The position numbers and the translations under genes were made by a program. This document shows positions 8,612 through 19,315 of a DNA stretch of 64,000 nucleotides, in pieces (positions within the stretch are counted from its first letter, which is position 1; each line of letters begins with the position of its first letter). Origin of the DNA: an uncultured Bacteroidota bacterium (GTDB taxonomy: Bacteria > Bacteroidota > Bacteroidia > Chitinophagales > Chitinophagaceae); assembly GCA_903906365.1 (NCBI GenBank), contig CAIVKC010000024.1, forward strand, positions 62,001 through 126,000, written 5' to 3'. The notes beneath the pieces are model-generated. The model worked only from the letters and a program-made list of their open reading frames with translations. It was not told where the DNA came from and did not search any database.

Positions 8612-9664
8612 ATGAATCACAACCTACAGATTCCCCTATTTTTCCCCAGACGCAGCCAGGTCCCCCCAGAGGGCCTTACCATACTGGCTGGTGATATAGG
8701 CGGCACCAAAACCAACATGGCCCTGTTTGTGGCCAGCCGGGACGGGGTGGATGTGAGGCAGGAGGCGACCTACCATTCAGCCAGTTACCCGTCATTTAAC
8801 GCCATGATCAGCCAATTTCTGAAGGACAACCGGCTGGAAAAGCCGGACCGTATTTGCGCAGGGGTGGCCGGTCCGGTGGTGCAGGGCAAGGTCAGGATTA
8901 CCAATCTCCCGGAAGAACTGGACCAGCAGGCCATCCAAGCTGCAACAGGGGTAACTGAGGTATCCCTGCTCAATGATCTGGAAGCAACCGCCTACGGCCT
9001 GGCCGCGCTGGAAGACGCGGACCTGCTGACCATTAATCCTGGCAGGCCCGCCATCGGGGGCAATATGGCTGTAATTGCTCCTGGCACGGGACTGGGGGAA
9101 GCAGGCATGTATTGGAATGGCAGGGACTATATTCCCTTTCCGACCGAAGGGGGACACTGCGATTTCTCACCCCGGTCCTCCCTGGACATCGAACTTTTTC
9201 ATTTTCTCCGGGATAAATACGGTGTGGTGAGCTGGGAAAGAGTAGTCTCCGGGCCGGCCATCCATGATATCTACCTGTTCCTGCGACAATGGAGGAAGCT
9301 GCCGGAGCCTGCCTGGCTTTCCGGTGAACTCGGCAGGCTGGATCCTGCCGCCGCCATCAGTGCCGCGGCCATCCAGGGAACCGATCCGGTCTGCGTGGAA
9401 ACCATGGAGGTATTTATCCGTTATCTTGCCCGGGAGGCCTCCAACCTGGTGCTTAAAATGAAAGCCACCGGCGGCCTTTTTCTTGGCGGGGGCATCCCCC
9501 CCAAAATAATCCCGCTGCTGCAGGGGGACCTTTTCATGAAAAATTTTCTGGACTGTGACCGGATGCAGGAATTGCTGGAGGCTGTGCCTGTTTGGCTGAT
9601 CACCAAGGACAAGACCGCCCTATTGGGCGCTGCTTATTTTGGAGCCTTTGGTCCGTTTTCTTAA
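8612..9664 (+). CDS. glk: Glucokinase
   Basis: This 350-residue protein of the Glk (PF02685) type phosphorylates glucose with ATP. Seen: the phosphate-1 motif 'LAGDIGGTKTNMALF', 'AGVAGPVVQGKVRITNLP', the catalytic-base motif 'LLNDLEATAYGL', and 'VIAPGTGLGEAG', followed by 'FPTEGGHCDFSP', which carries the sugar-contacting Glu/His. The N-terminus has about 25 residues before the core; an internal start is possible but no better ATG is placed there. It lies 80 bases after the gluconokinase gene with a possible own promoter. Confidence 0.92.
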   Translation: MNHNLQIPLFFPRRSQVPPEGLTILAGDIGGTKTNMALFVASRDGVDVRQEATYHSASYPSFNAMISQFLKDNRLEKPDRICAGVAGPVVQGKVRITNLPEELDQQAIQAATGVTEVSLLNDLEATAYGLAALEDADLLTINPGRPAIGGNMAVIAPGTGLGEAGMYWNGRDYIPFPTEGGHCDFSPRSSLDIELFHFLRDKYGVVSWERVVSGPAIHDIYLFLRQWRKLPEPAWLSGELGRLDPAAAISAAAIQGTDPVCVETMEVFIRYLAREASNLVLKMKATGGLFLGGGIPPKIIPLLQGDLFMKNFLDCDRMQELLEAVPVWLITKDKTALLGAAYFGAFGPFS

Positions 9665-9744
9665 ATATCAAATGCAAGGCGCGAAAATATGGCATGATCT
9701 CATTCGTCTACCAGTTAGGTTACCCTAATTAATCATTTTACAGC

Positions 9745-11574
9745 ATGGCAACATCCAGAAGAAATCGCAACGACGCACCGGGAGAAGATTTACCCAAGGC
9801 GAAATTCAACAGGGAAAATTTCCGGCAGGCACTGCTCATTTTTAGGTATGTAAAGCCATACCGGTTGAAATTTGTCGGCGGCCTGGTCTTTATTGCATTC
9901 TCCAGCCTGACTACCATGGCCTTCCCTTACCTGCTCAAGCAGCTTATAGACAGTGCCAGCACCATTCACGGACGGGGTACCGGGTTCAGCCCCGGCACCA
10001 TCGCCATGTCCATGATGGGTGTGCTGGGAATACAAATGATCTTTTCTTTCATGCGGGTATACCTGTTTACCTATGTCGGTGAGTATGCGCTGGCCGACAT
10101 GCGCAGGGATGTCTACGGAAAGATGATCATGATGTCGATGGATTTTTTCGCACAACGCAGGGTGGGTGAACTCTCCAGCCGCATCAGCAACGATCTGTCC
10201 CAGATACAGGATGCCGTGAGCTCGGTACTGGCAGAGATCCTCCGTGGTTTTTTGACCCTGCTCATCGGGTTGGGGCTGATATTTTATATTTCTCCCCGGT
10301 TGACCCTTTTGATGCTTTCGGTGGTACCCGTTATTATAGTGATCGCTGTTTTTTTCAGTAAGAAAATCCGGAAGGTATCTAAAGAAACCCAGGACCGCCT
10401 GGCAGATTCCAATACCATTGTCCAGGAGACGCTGCAGGGAATCACCAATGTCAAGGCATTTTCCAATGAATGGTATGAAATGGGCCGGTATTCCAGGAGC
10501 CTCCAGCAGGTGGTCCGCATGGCCGTCCGCAACGGGCGCAACAGGGGGCTGTTCATTTCCTTTCTGCTGTTCAGCACCTTTGGCGCCATTGTGCTGGTGG
10601 TCTGGTACGGGGCAGGGCTGATGCAGGCGGGCCGGCTGTCTTTCGGCGACCTGACTGCCTTTGTGCTGTATACCGCTTTTGTCGGCGGCACCATGGCCGG
10701 TTTCGCAGACCTCTACAGCCAGTTGCAAAAGACGCTGGGTGCCACCCAGCGGGTCAGGGAAATCCTGCAGTCAGACCCCGAGGCGGTAGATGCCTCCAAT
10801 CTGCCGGTGGAAGAACAGCACCGCCTGCATGGACAGGTGAGCCTGCGGCATATTGCCTTCCATTACCCTTCCAGGCAGGACGTAGCCGTGCTCAGGGACG
10901 TGAACATGGAGGTACTCTCCGGACAGCAGATTGCCCTGGTTGGTCCGAGCGGTGCTGGCAAAACCACTATTTCAGCCCTGCTGCTCCGGTTCTATGAGCC
11001 TACCGGGGGGCAGCTCCTTTTTGATGGCAGGGAGGCCGGAGCAATCCCCCTGTCCCAGCTTCGCAAGCAAATGGCCCTTGTTCCCCAGGATGTGCTCCTG
11101 TTTGGGGGGACCATTTTGGAAAATATCGCCTACGGAAAACCGGAGGCGACCCAGCAGCAGGTAGAACAGGCAGCCAGGCAGGCCCATGCACATGAATTCA
11201 TCATGGGTTTCCCGGAAGGGTACCAAACCATTGTGGGGGAAAGGGGCGTTAAACTCTCAGGCGGCCAGCGCCAGCGGGTGGCCATTGCCCGGGCCATCCT
11301 CAAGGATCCGGTGATCCTCATATTGGATGAAGCCACTTCCTCACTGGATTCGGCTTCCGAATCCCTGGTGCAGGAGGCCCTGGAAAACCTGATGAAAAAA
11401 AGGACCTCCTTCATCATTGCCCACCGGCTTTCCACCATCCGCGGGGCCGACCAGATACTTGTGCTTGAAAACGGGGTCATCCGGGAGCATGGGACCCACC
11501 AGGAGCTGCTTTCGCTGCCCGACGGGTTGTACCGCAGCCTGAGCAGGCTCCAGGCCGACTTGCAGGAAAGCTAG
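9745..11574 (+). CDS. ABC transporter, fused permease and ATPase (MsbA-like exporter)
   Basis: This 609-residue half-transporter has six predicted membrane segments in residues 40-310 (ABC type-1 exporter fold), then a nucleotide-binding domain with Walker A 'VGPSGAGKTT' near residue 400, signature 'LSGGQRQRVAIARA', Walker B 'VILILDEATSSLD' and the H-loop 'IIAHRLST'. It should work as a homodimer in the inner membrane. In Bacteroidota this subfamily is usually annotated as an MsbA-like lipid/drug exporter. The substrate is not determined by sequence. Confidence 0.9.
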   Translation: MATSRRNRNDAPGEDLPKAKFNRENFRQALLIFRYVKPYRLKFVGGLVFIAFSSLTTMAFPYLLKQLIDSASTIHGRGTGFSPGTIAMSMMGVLGIQMIFSFMRVYLFTYVGEYALADMRRDVYGKMIMMSMDFFAQRRVGELSSRISNDLSQIQDAVSSVLAEILRGFLTLLIGLGLIFYISPRLTLLMLSVVPVIIVIAVFFSKKIRKVSKETQDRLADSNTIVQETLQGITNVKAFSNEWYEMGRYSRSLQQVVRMAVRNGRNRGLFISFLLFSTFGAIVLVVWYGAGLMQAGRLSFGDLTAFVLYTAFVGGTMAGFADLYSQLQKTLGATQRVREILQSDPEAVDASNLPVEEQHRLHGQVSLRHIAFHYPSRQDVAVLRDVNMEVLSGQQIALVGPSGAGKTTISALLLRFYEPTGGQLLFDGREAGAIPLSQLRKQMALVPQDVLLFGGTILENIAYGKPEATQQQVEQAARQAHAHEFIMGFPEGYQTIVGERGVKLSGGQRQRVAIARAILKDPVILILDEATSSLDSASESLVQEALENLMKKRTSFIIAHRLSTIRGADQILVLENGVIREHGTHQELLSLPDGLYRSLSRLQADLQES

Positions 11575-11593
11575 GTGCCGGGCCGCACAGTAG

Positions 11594-13327
<1,734 letters not shown>

Positions 13328-13447
13328 TTTCCGCGATATACGACCTGGTTGCTTTGGTTATCATTAAGAAAACCGCTGCACCCTGTCAGTATTCATTACC
13401 TGCCCTTGGCTTTCCATTTATCCTGGGGTTCCTCCATCATTTCTGCC

Positions 13448-14293
13448 CTAATGCCTTTTGCGGGCGGCAGCGCTCAGCTGGTAATTGACTCCTGTCTGGA
13501 AGGTGGCGGTATAGGGCCCGAAATTCAGGGTGGCAAATCCGGTCACCCTCCTTTTGGTAAGATGCAGGGTATTGGAGAAATAAAAAGGCGCATTGAGCCG
13601 GTGGTAGCCTTTGTAATTGTCCGGGCTTACAAAGGATCCGCCGGAGGAAATCTTATAGCCAAATGCCGTGCGCCGTCCCTTGTGAATAAAATCCAGGTAA
13701 CCCCCCAGGGTCTCTGTCCACCGGCCGGTAGCTAGGACTTCAAAGGTTGAGTCGCTGCCGGTAATTGAATTCCTTAGTTTCAGGTATTGCCCGAATTCAC
13801 GGTGCAGGGAACCTTCCACACCCAATCTTATCTCCCCGCCGGAAGGCATGGAAATCAGGGTATTAAGGCCCAGATTGAATCCATAAGCCCCAAAAGAATA
13901 ATTCCCCCCCTGCAGGTGATAGATGGTATCGGTATGTAAGGGCGTATTAAAGCCGCCGGTATAATCCAAACGGTAGTAATCATCAACATGATAGGAACCC
14001 AATGACAGGTCCGCCCCGTAAAAGGCTTGCAGCCAGCCCAGATTATGGCTGACATGGAAGCTTCCATGAAAGGAATGCAGGTTGTCCCGCCACCGGTCAT
14101 TAGAGCCCCCAGCGGTAAGGGCTGCGCTTGCATACAGGGCTGTCCTGACAGAATCAGAACGGAGGGGAATGGCCCGGTAGTAATTGCTGTTGACGTCCAG
14201 GGGACTCACATAATAGGCAGGCTGTGTCTGCGGCACGCAACCTGCCAAAAAACAAAGGATAAGGATCAGGTTAATGGCAGTTAATTTCTTCAT
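13448..14293 (-). CDS. Lipoprotein, probably beta-rich outer-membrane-associated, unknown function
   Basis: This 281-residue protein begins with a lipoprotein signal 'MKKLTAINLILILCFLAGC' with lipobox LAGC. A longer frame to 14314 adds seven residues before it and is less likely. The mature part has alternating hydrophobic/polar strands with many Tyr, Gly and Ser ('GSFHVSHNLGWLQAFYGADLSLGSYHVDDYY') and ends in beta-strand-like repeats, suggesting a beta-barrel or beta-sandwich. I do not recognise the family. It is divergent from the large outer-membrane protein gene at 14481, with which it shares a 187-base promoter region. Confidence 0.7.
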   Translation of the reverse strand: MKKLTAINLILILCFLAGCVPQTQPAYYVSPLDVNSNYYRAIPLRSDSVRTALYASAALTAGGSNDRWRDNLHSFHGSFHVSHNLGWLQAFYGADLSLGSYHVDDYYRLDYTGGFNTPLHTDTIYHLQGGNYSFGAYGFNLGLNTLISMPSGGEIRLGVEGSLHREFGQYLKLRNSITGSDSTFEVLATGRWTETLGGYLDFIHKGRRTAFGYKISSGGSFVSPDNYKGYHRLNAPFYFSNTLHLTKRRVTGFATLNFGPYTATFQTGVNYQLSAAARKRH

Positions 14294-14480
14294 TGTTTTA
14301 CTTGACAGGGGCATGGCAGTAAATGCTGCAAAACTCCTGTTAAATTTGAATGATCAAAACCAGGGTAGCCCAAAGGTCTGCGGGTTACCGGAAAAATCGT
14401 TAAATACTGTATAACTGGCTGATTTTGTCAGGTTTAATACAATAAATTCCGCTTTTTAGCATTCTTACTAAAACCAAGCG

Positions 14481-17400
14481 TTGTTAACCAGGGGGCTGCT
14501 TATATTTCTGTTTGTTTTCTGTGGCCTGCCCACTGCCTTGTGGGCGCAGCGGCCGCAGGATAAAAAGCCCGTACCCGTCCAGCAAAAACTCCCGGTATCC
14601 AATTTTCACAAAAAATACATTCCGGTTAGGAAGGGTATATTGATCCTGGATTCAGTGAGCATCATCCCGCAGACATTTTCAGTCCTGGGATTCAGTGACT
14701 CTGCGTATGTGCTTGACTTTGTCAACGCGGGGATTTCCTGGAAGCTTAAACCCAGTCTGGACAGTGTCCTGGTGGCCTACCGAACCTTCCCGTTCCGGCT
14801 AAATTCCGTTGCCAAAAGACTCAACTACGACTCCATACGTGATAATTTCATGGTAAGCCCCTATTTGGGGGACAAGCGTTACGGGACAGGAAGTGATAAT
14901 TTCTTTAATTTCGGCAACATCACCTACAATGGAAGTTTTGGCCGGTCGATTTCCTTTGGAAACAGCCAGGACGCGGTGGTCACCTCCAACCTCAACCTGC
15001 AGATATCGGGCTACCTTTCCGACAGCATACAGATCACCGCTGCCCTGACAGACAACAATATTCCCATCCAGCCTGACGGCACGACGGCCCAGATCAGTGA
15101 TTTCGACAAGATATTCCTGCAGTTCAAAAAGAAAACATGGGCGCTCAGCATGGGGGATATTGATTTGCGCCAGAATCAGAACTATTTCCTGGGGTTTTAT
15201 AAAAGACTGCAGGGTGCATCCTTTGAAACCACGGATAGGATCAGTTCCTCGGTCACCAATAAAACCCTTGTCAGTGCTGCCATTGCAAAAGGAAAATTCA
15301 ACCGCAATATTTTCCAGGGACAGGAAGGTAACCAGGGCCCGTATCGGTTGCAGGGCGCAAACAATGAACTGTATTTTGTGGTACTGGCGGGCACCGAAAA
15401 GGTATTTGTGGACGGTCAGCAGCTGCAGCGCGGTGCGGACCAGGATTATGTCATCAATTACAACACCGCCGAAGTGACTTTTATGCCCAGGCGCATGATC
15501 ACACAGGATTCCCGCATACAGGTTGAGTTCGAGTATTCCGACCAGAACTACCTGAATGCCAACCTCTATCTGTATGATGAGGCCAATATCAGCAATAAAC
15601 TCAAAATCCGTTTCGGGGTATTCTCCAACAGTGATTCCCGCAATTCGCCCATCAACCAGACCCTGAATGCTGACCAGAAAAAATTCCTCTTCCAGATAGG
15701 TGACTCAGTCCAAAAAGCATTTTATCCCACCGCCCCCCTTGACACCCTTTCGGCGGGAAAGGTATTATACAGAAAGGCCGATACAACCTATATCGCCGCC
15801 AACGGACTGGTCGTGCATGATTCGGTTTATGTCTATTCTACCACACCCGGCATACCCCTGTTCAACCTGTCCTTTGTCGATGTCGGTCTGGGCAATGGCG
15901 ACTATGCCCCAAATCTCAACGGGGTGAACGGAACGGTATACCAGTGGATGGCCCCTGTAAATGGCCATAAGCAGGGGCAGTTTGAAGCGGCCCAGTTCCT
16001 GGTGGCCCCCAAGACCCAGCGGGTTGTAACCCTGGGAGCGGACTACACCCTCGATAAACATACCACCCTGAGTGCAGACCTTGCTGCCAGCCACTACGAT
16101 GTCAATACGCTTAGTACCCTGGGCAAATCCAACGATGATGGCTACGCCGGGAAGTTACAGCTCAAAAACATCCATCCCCTGGGAAAGGATAACCGCGGAC
16201 TCAAACTGACGACCACCCTGGGGTATGAATACGTGCAGGCCGCATTCAAGCCGATCGAGCCCCTTCGTCCGGTGGAATTTACCAGGGACTGGGGCCTGCC
16301 GTTGAAAGTCGCTGCGTCTGATGAGGCCCTCTTTAATGCCGGCCTGGAGCTAAGTGATAAGAAAAACAGTTCAGTCCGGTATGAATTTGCCGGTTATAAC
16401 CGCGGCAGCAGCTTTAATGGGATCCGAAACGGACTCTACCATGTCCAGGAAATAGCCGGATTCCATTTCAATGACCAGATCAGCCTGGTAAACAGCAACA
16501 GCGATATTACCCGGGGTTATTATTTTAAACCTTCCATCGATATTTCCAAAAACATCAAGAAACTCAGTAACTACCTGGTAGGCATCAACTATTCCATGGA
16601 TCATAATGAGAGCCGTGATAAACTGACCGATACGGTCAACTCCAACTCATTTTCATACAAGACGTTAGGGGCCTACCTGAAATCCCCGGACAGGAACGCC
16701 AACCAATGGGGGCTCGTGTATAAAGAGCGGATCAATTCCTATCCCCTTGGCAAAGAGCTCACTCCGGGAGACAAAAGCCGCAGCATCAATGTATTTGCCA
16801 ACCTGCTTAAAAGAAAAAATGAACAGATCCGCCTCAATGCTACCTATCGGGTACTCCAAATCACCAATACCAAGCTAACCACCCAGCAACCCGATAAGAG
16901 CCTGCTTGCCCGGGTGGAGTATGTGGTCAACGAATGGAAGGGGCTTCTAACGGGCAATGCACTCTTCGAGGTGGGGTCGGGACAGGAGCAGAAGAAGACC
17001 TATTCCTATCTTCAGGTTCCCGCAGGGACCGGACAGTATACCTGGATAGATCTGAACCATGACGGTGTTCAGCAGCTCAATGAATTTGTACTTGCCCAGT
17101 TTGCAGACCAGGCTAATTTCATACGCATCTTCACCCCTACCAATGATTATATCAAGGCCAATTATAATACCTTCAATTACAGCCTGAGCCTCAATCCAAG
17201 GGCCCTGATCAACCCGCTGAAAACCAAAGGGTTCAAAAGGATTATTTCCAATGTTACCCTGCAGTCTTCCCTGCAGCTGAACCAAAAGGAACAGGCGACC
17301 GGATTTGTACAGCTCAATCCTTTAAAGAAGGTGGCCCTTACCGATACCTCCCTGATAACAAGAAATTCCATCTTCAACAATACGCTATCTTTCAATAAAT

Positions 17401-18038
17401 CTAACCCCGTCTGGGGATTTGATGTAAACCGCGCCCAAAACAGCAGTAAATCCCTGCTTACCTATGGGTATGAAAGCCGCCGGCTTTCTGAATGGACCCT
17501 GCGAAGCCACCTGAACTTTTCCAGGTCCTTATCCCTCAATGGTGTTTTCAAGACTGGCACCAACCAGCTGTTGAGTTCGAGCACCAATATTGACAGCAAT
17601 GATTATAACCTAAAACAGTATTCCCTGGAGCCCAACCTGACTTATACCCACAAATCCAACCTGCGGGTATTGCTGGGATACCGATACGGCAGCAAGACCA
17701 ATGATCCCAATTTCGGATTGCTCAAATCAATATCCAGTTCCCTGAATTCAGAATTAAAATATAATATCCTGCAGAGCACATCCATCCAGGCAAAATTTGT
17801 GTTCAGCAATATTTCCTTTAATGCCAAGGATGCCACTGCCACTTCAGGCGCCATTAACTCTCCGGTCGGATACGTCATACTGGATGGGTTGCTTCCGGGT
17901 AAAAATTACTTGTGGAACCTCAACCTGACCAAGAAACTCGGGGGTAACCTGGAGCTCAACATAGAATATGAGGGCCGCAAACCGGGCGAAGGGCGCACAG
18001 TACATACCGGTCGGGCCTCGCTGCGGGCCCTGCTTTGA
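14481..18038 (+). CDS. Large outer-membrane/cell-surface beta-barrel protein (SprA-like features)
   Basis: This 1185-residue secreted protein has a signal peptide ('LLIFLFVFCGLPTALWAQ'). In frame there is a stop at 14469 and no ATG near the N-terminus, so the TTG at 14481 is the only good start. The body is almost entirely beta-strand-like: 'NLNLQISGYLSDSIQITAALTDNNIP', a repeating 'GD(I/F)DLRQN..FLGFYKRLQG' type segment, and 'VFVDGQQLQRGADQDYVINYNTAEVTF', which resembles plug/usher-like segments of SprA-type proteins. The C-terminal 500 residues look like a barrel ('LNLTKKLGGNLELNIEYEGRKPG'). It is about half the length of SprA, so it is not a true SprA. The function is unknown. Confidence 0.75.
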   Translation: MLTRGLLIFLFVFCGLPTALWAQRPQDKKPVPVQQKLPVSNFHKKYIPVRKGILILDSVSIIPQTFSVLGFSDSAYVLDFVNAGISWKLKPSLDSVLVAYRTFPFRLNSVAKRLNYDSIRDNFMVSPYLGDKRYGTGSDNFFNFGNITYNGSFGRSISFGNSQDAVVTSNLNLQISGYLSDSIQITAALTDNNIPIQPDGTTAQISDFDKIFLQFKKKTWALSMGDIDLRQNQNYFLGFYKRLQGASFETTDRISSSVTNKTLVSAAIAKGKFNRNIFQGQEGNQGPYRLQGANNELYFVVLAGTEKVFVDGQQLQRGADQDYVINYNTAEVTFMPRRMITQDSRIQVEFEYSDQNYLNANLYLYDEANISNKLKIRFGVFSNSDSRNSPINQTLNADQKKFLFQIGDSVQKAFYPTAPLDTLSAGKVLYRKADTTYIAANGLVVHDSVYVYSTTPGIPLFNLSFVDVGLGNGDYAPNLNGVNGTVYQWMAPVNGHKQGQFEAAQFLVAPKTQRVVTLGADYTLDKHTTLSADLAASHYDVNTLSTLGKSNDDGYAGKLQLKNIHPLGKDNRGLKLTTTLGYEYVQAAFKPIEPLRPVEFTRDWGLPLKVAASDEALFNAGLELSDKKNSSVRYEFAGYNRGSSFNGIRNGLYHVQEIAGFHFNDQISLVNSNSDITRGYYFKPSIDISKNIKKLSNYLVGINYSMDHNESRDKLTDTVNSNSFSYKTLGAYLKSPDRNANQWGLVYKERINSYPLGKELTPGDKSRSINVFANLLKRKNEQIRLNATYRVLQITNTKLTTQQPDKSLLARVEYVVNEWKGLLTGNALFEVGSGQEQKKTYSYLQVPAGTGQYTWIDLNHDGVQQLNEFVLAQFADQANFIRIFTPTNDYIKANYNTFNYSLSLNPRALINPLKTKGFKRIISNVTLQSSLQLNQKEQATGFVQLNPLKKVALTDTSLITRNSIFNNTLSFNKSNPVWGFDVNRAQNSSKSLLTYGYESRRLSEWTLRSHLNFSRSLSLNGVFKTGTNQLLSSSTNIDSNDYNLKQYSLEPNLTYTHKSNLRVLLGYRYGSKTNDPNFGLLKSISSSLNSELKYNILQSTSIQAKFVFSNISFNAKDATATSGAINSPVGYVILDGLLPGKNYLWNLNLTKKLGGNLELNIEYEGRKPGEGRTVHTGRASLRALL

Positions 18039-18055
18039 GGGAAGGGCATAAAAAA

Positions 18056-18076
18056 ACCGGGAGCAGTGCTCCCGGT
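18056..18076 (-). terminator. Rho-independent terminator of the coiled-coil protein gene
   Basis: Perfect 9-bp arms (ACCGGGAGC / GCTCCCGGT) with a 3-base loop. On the minus strand they are followed by seven Ts, so it ends the gene at 18122-19099. It may also slow plus-strand transcripts from 18038. Confidence 0.8.
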
Positions 18077-18121
18077 CATTAAAATATATCAGGTTTTTCA
18101 GAGATTGCGACAACGGATCGA

Positions 18122-19099
18122 CTAACCAAAAATTCCGCCTTTTTTCAGCTCCTTGGTTCCTTCGCCGATCTTGAAACCATTGTGGTAGATGGCGATTTTA
18201 TATACACCTTTCTGGAAATCTCCATTTTGCTTCCAGGCAAATTGAACGGGCTTGGTTTTGCCGGCTTCGATATCCACACCTACTTTGGCGGTGAAAATCT
18301 TGTCGCCCTCTTCGCGGGTGGTGAATGTTCCTGATCCCAGGGCCGGAACTGAGATGGGTTGGCCATCTGGTCCGAGGATGCAAACATAGACATCAGTCTG
18401 TCCTGCCTGTGCGATGCGGTTATTGACATCAAATGATATCACCAGTTTGTCTACCCTTCTTGCGGTGGTGGTGACTTTTTCCTTGCCATTTTTCTTATCG
18501 TGTATCGGGGTAATGGTAATATTGGAGGCATTCAGGGTGGAAGCAATATCCACTTTCTTTTCCAGATCCTGCTTGGCACTGGTAGTGGACTGCAGGTCCT
18601 GGGTGAGTTTATCCTTATCCTGGGTCAACTGTGTTTTTTCCGCAGTCAGCTGGGTGTTGGCAGCGGTCAGTTCAGTAACTTGCTTTTCAAGATCGGAGAT
18701 CTTTGTGTTGAGGTCATTGATCAGCTGTTTTGCCTTAGACAACTCAGCGGCGGTAGCGTTTTTCTTATTTAAGATGCTGCGGATTTCGCTTTTTTTCTTG
18801 GCGATCTCGGAATTGCGGTCATTGAGCTGTGACTGGAGTTTGTTATTGGTCCCGGTTAAAGAGTCCAGGCGAACCAGGGCATCGTCGAAGTTCTTCTGAA
18901 TCTGGCCTTTTTCGTCGGTTACCTTGGCAATTTGGGTCTGCTGGGTCTGCTGGATCTGCTCCTGCTTGTTATTGTTGTACAATAAATAACCCCAGGTTCC
19001 GAGGAAACCTGCAGCCAATAAACCTATAATAAGATTCTTATAGTCCTTTTTGGGAGATTGGCTTTGAGGAGAAGCTGATGGATAATTGGTAGTACTCAT
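18122..19099 (-). CDS. Membrane-anchored coiled-coil protein, unknown function
   Basis: This 325-residue protein has a single membrane segment near residues 24-42 ('NLIIGLLAAGFLGTWGYLLY'). A long coiled coil follows from about residue 45 to 190 (heptads rich in Gln, Lys, Leu and Thr). The C-terminal globular domain of about 130 residues contains 'VDKLVISFDVNNRIAQAGQTDVYVCILGPDGQPI' and ends 'GTKELKKGGIFG'. The topology suggests an inner-membrane anchor with a periplasmic coiled coil and C-terminal beta domain. I do not recognise a named family. It is convergent with the large outer-membrane protein gene and ends in its own terminator. Confidence 0.75.
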   Translation of the reverse strand: MSTTNYPSASPQSQSPKKDYKNLIIGLLAAGFLGTWGYLLYNNNKQEQIQQTQQTQIAKVTDEKGQIQKNFDDALVRLDSLTGTNNKLQSQLNDRNSEIAKKKSEIRSILNKKNATAAELSKAKQLINDLNTKISDLEKQVTELTAANTQLTAEKTQLTQDKDKLTQDLQSTTSAKQDLEKKVDIASTLNASNITITPIHDKKNGKEKVTTTARRVDKLVISFDVNNRIAQAGQTDVYVCILGPDGQPISVPALGSGTFTTREEGDKIFTAKVGVDIEAGKTKPVQFAWKQNGDFQKGVYKIAIYHNGFKIGEGTKELKKGGIFG

Positions 19100-19287
19100 G
19101 GTTTGTTATTTTGATTTATAATTTTAAATGAAACCCGTTGGTGATTTGTGAGCTCCAGTTCTCCCATATTCTAAAACCGTGCCAATTTTTACGGCCCCAT
19201 GACAAACTATTCTTAACAAAGCAGTTATCCCGGCCTGTGGCCGTGGGTAAAACTGGACCGGGATGGAGGGGTCTGTGGGGATTTGTG

Positions 19288-19295
19288 TAATATTG
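19288..19295 (+). promoter_or_regulatory. Possible -7 element (TAATATTG) of holA
   Basis: TAATATTG has one mismatch to TAnnTTTG. It ends 20 bases before the GTG at 19316 and overlaps the start of the longer open frame at 19283. The same TAnnATTGCACC pattern is found before the gene at 31142. Confidence 0.4.
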
Positions 19296-19315
19296 CACCT
19301 CTTAATTACACCAAA

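Noticed and set aside
9790-10728. Antisense open frame of about 312 codons, rich in His and Gln
   Set aside because: It mirrors the membrane part of the ABC exporter gene and shows no domain; the composition follows from the complementary codons.
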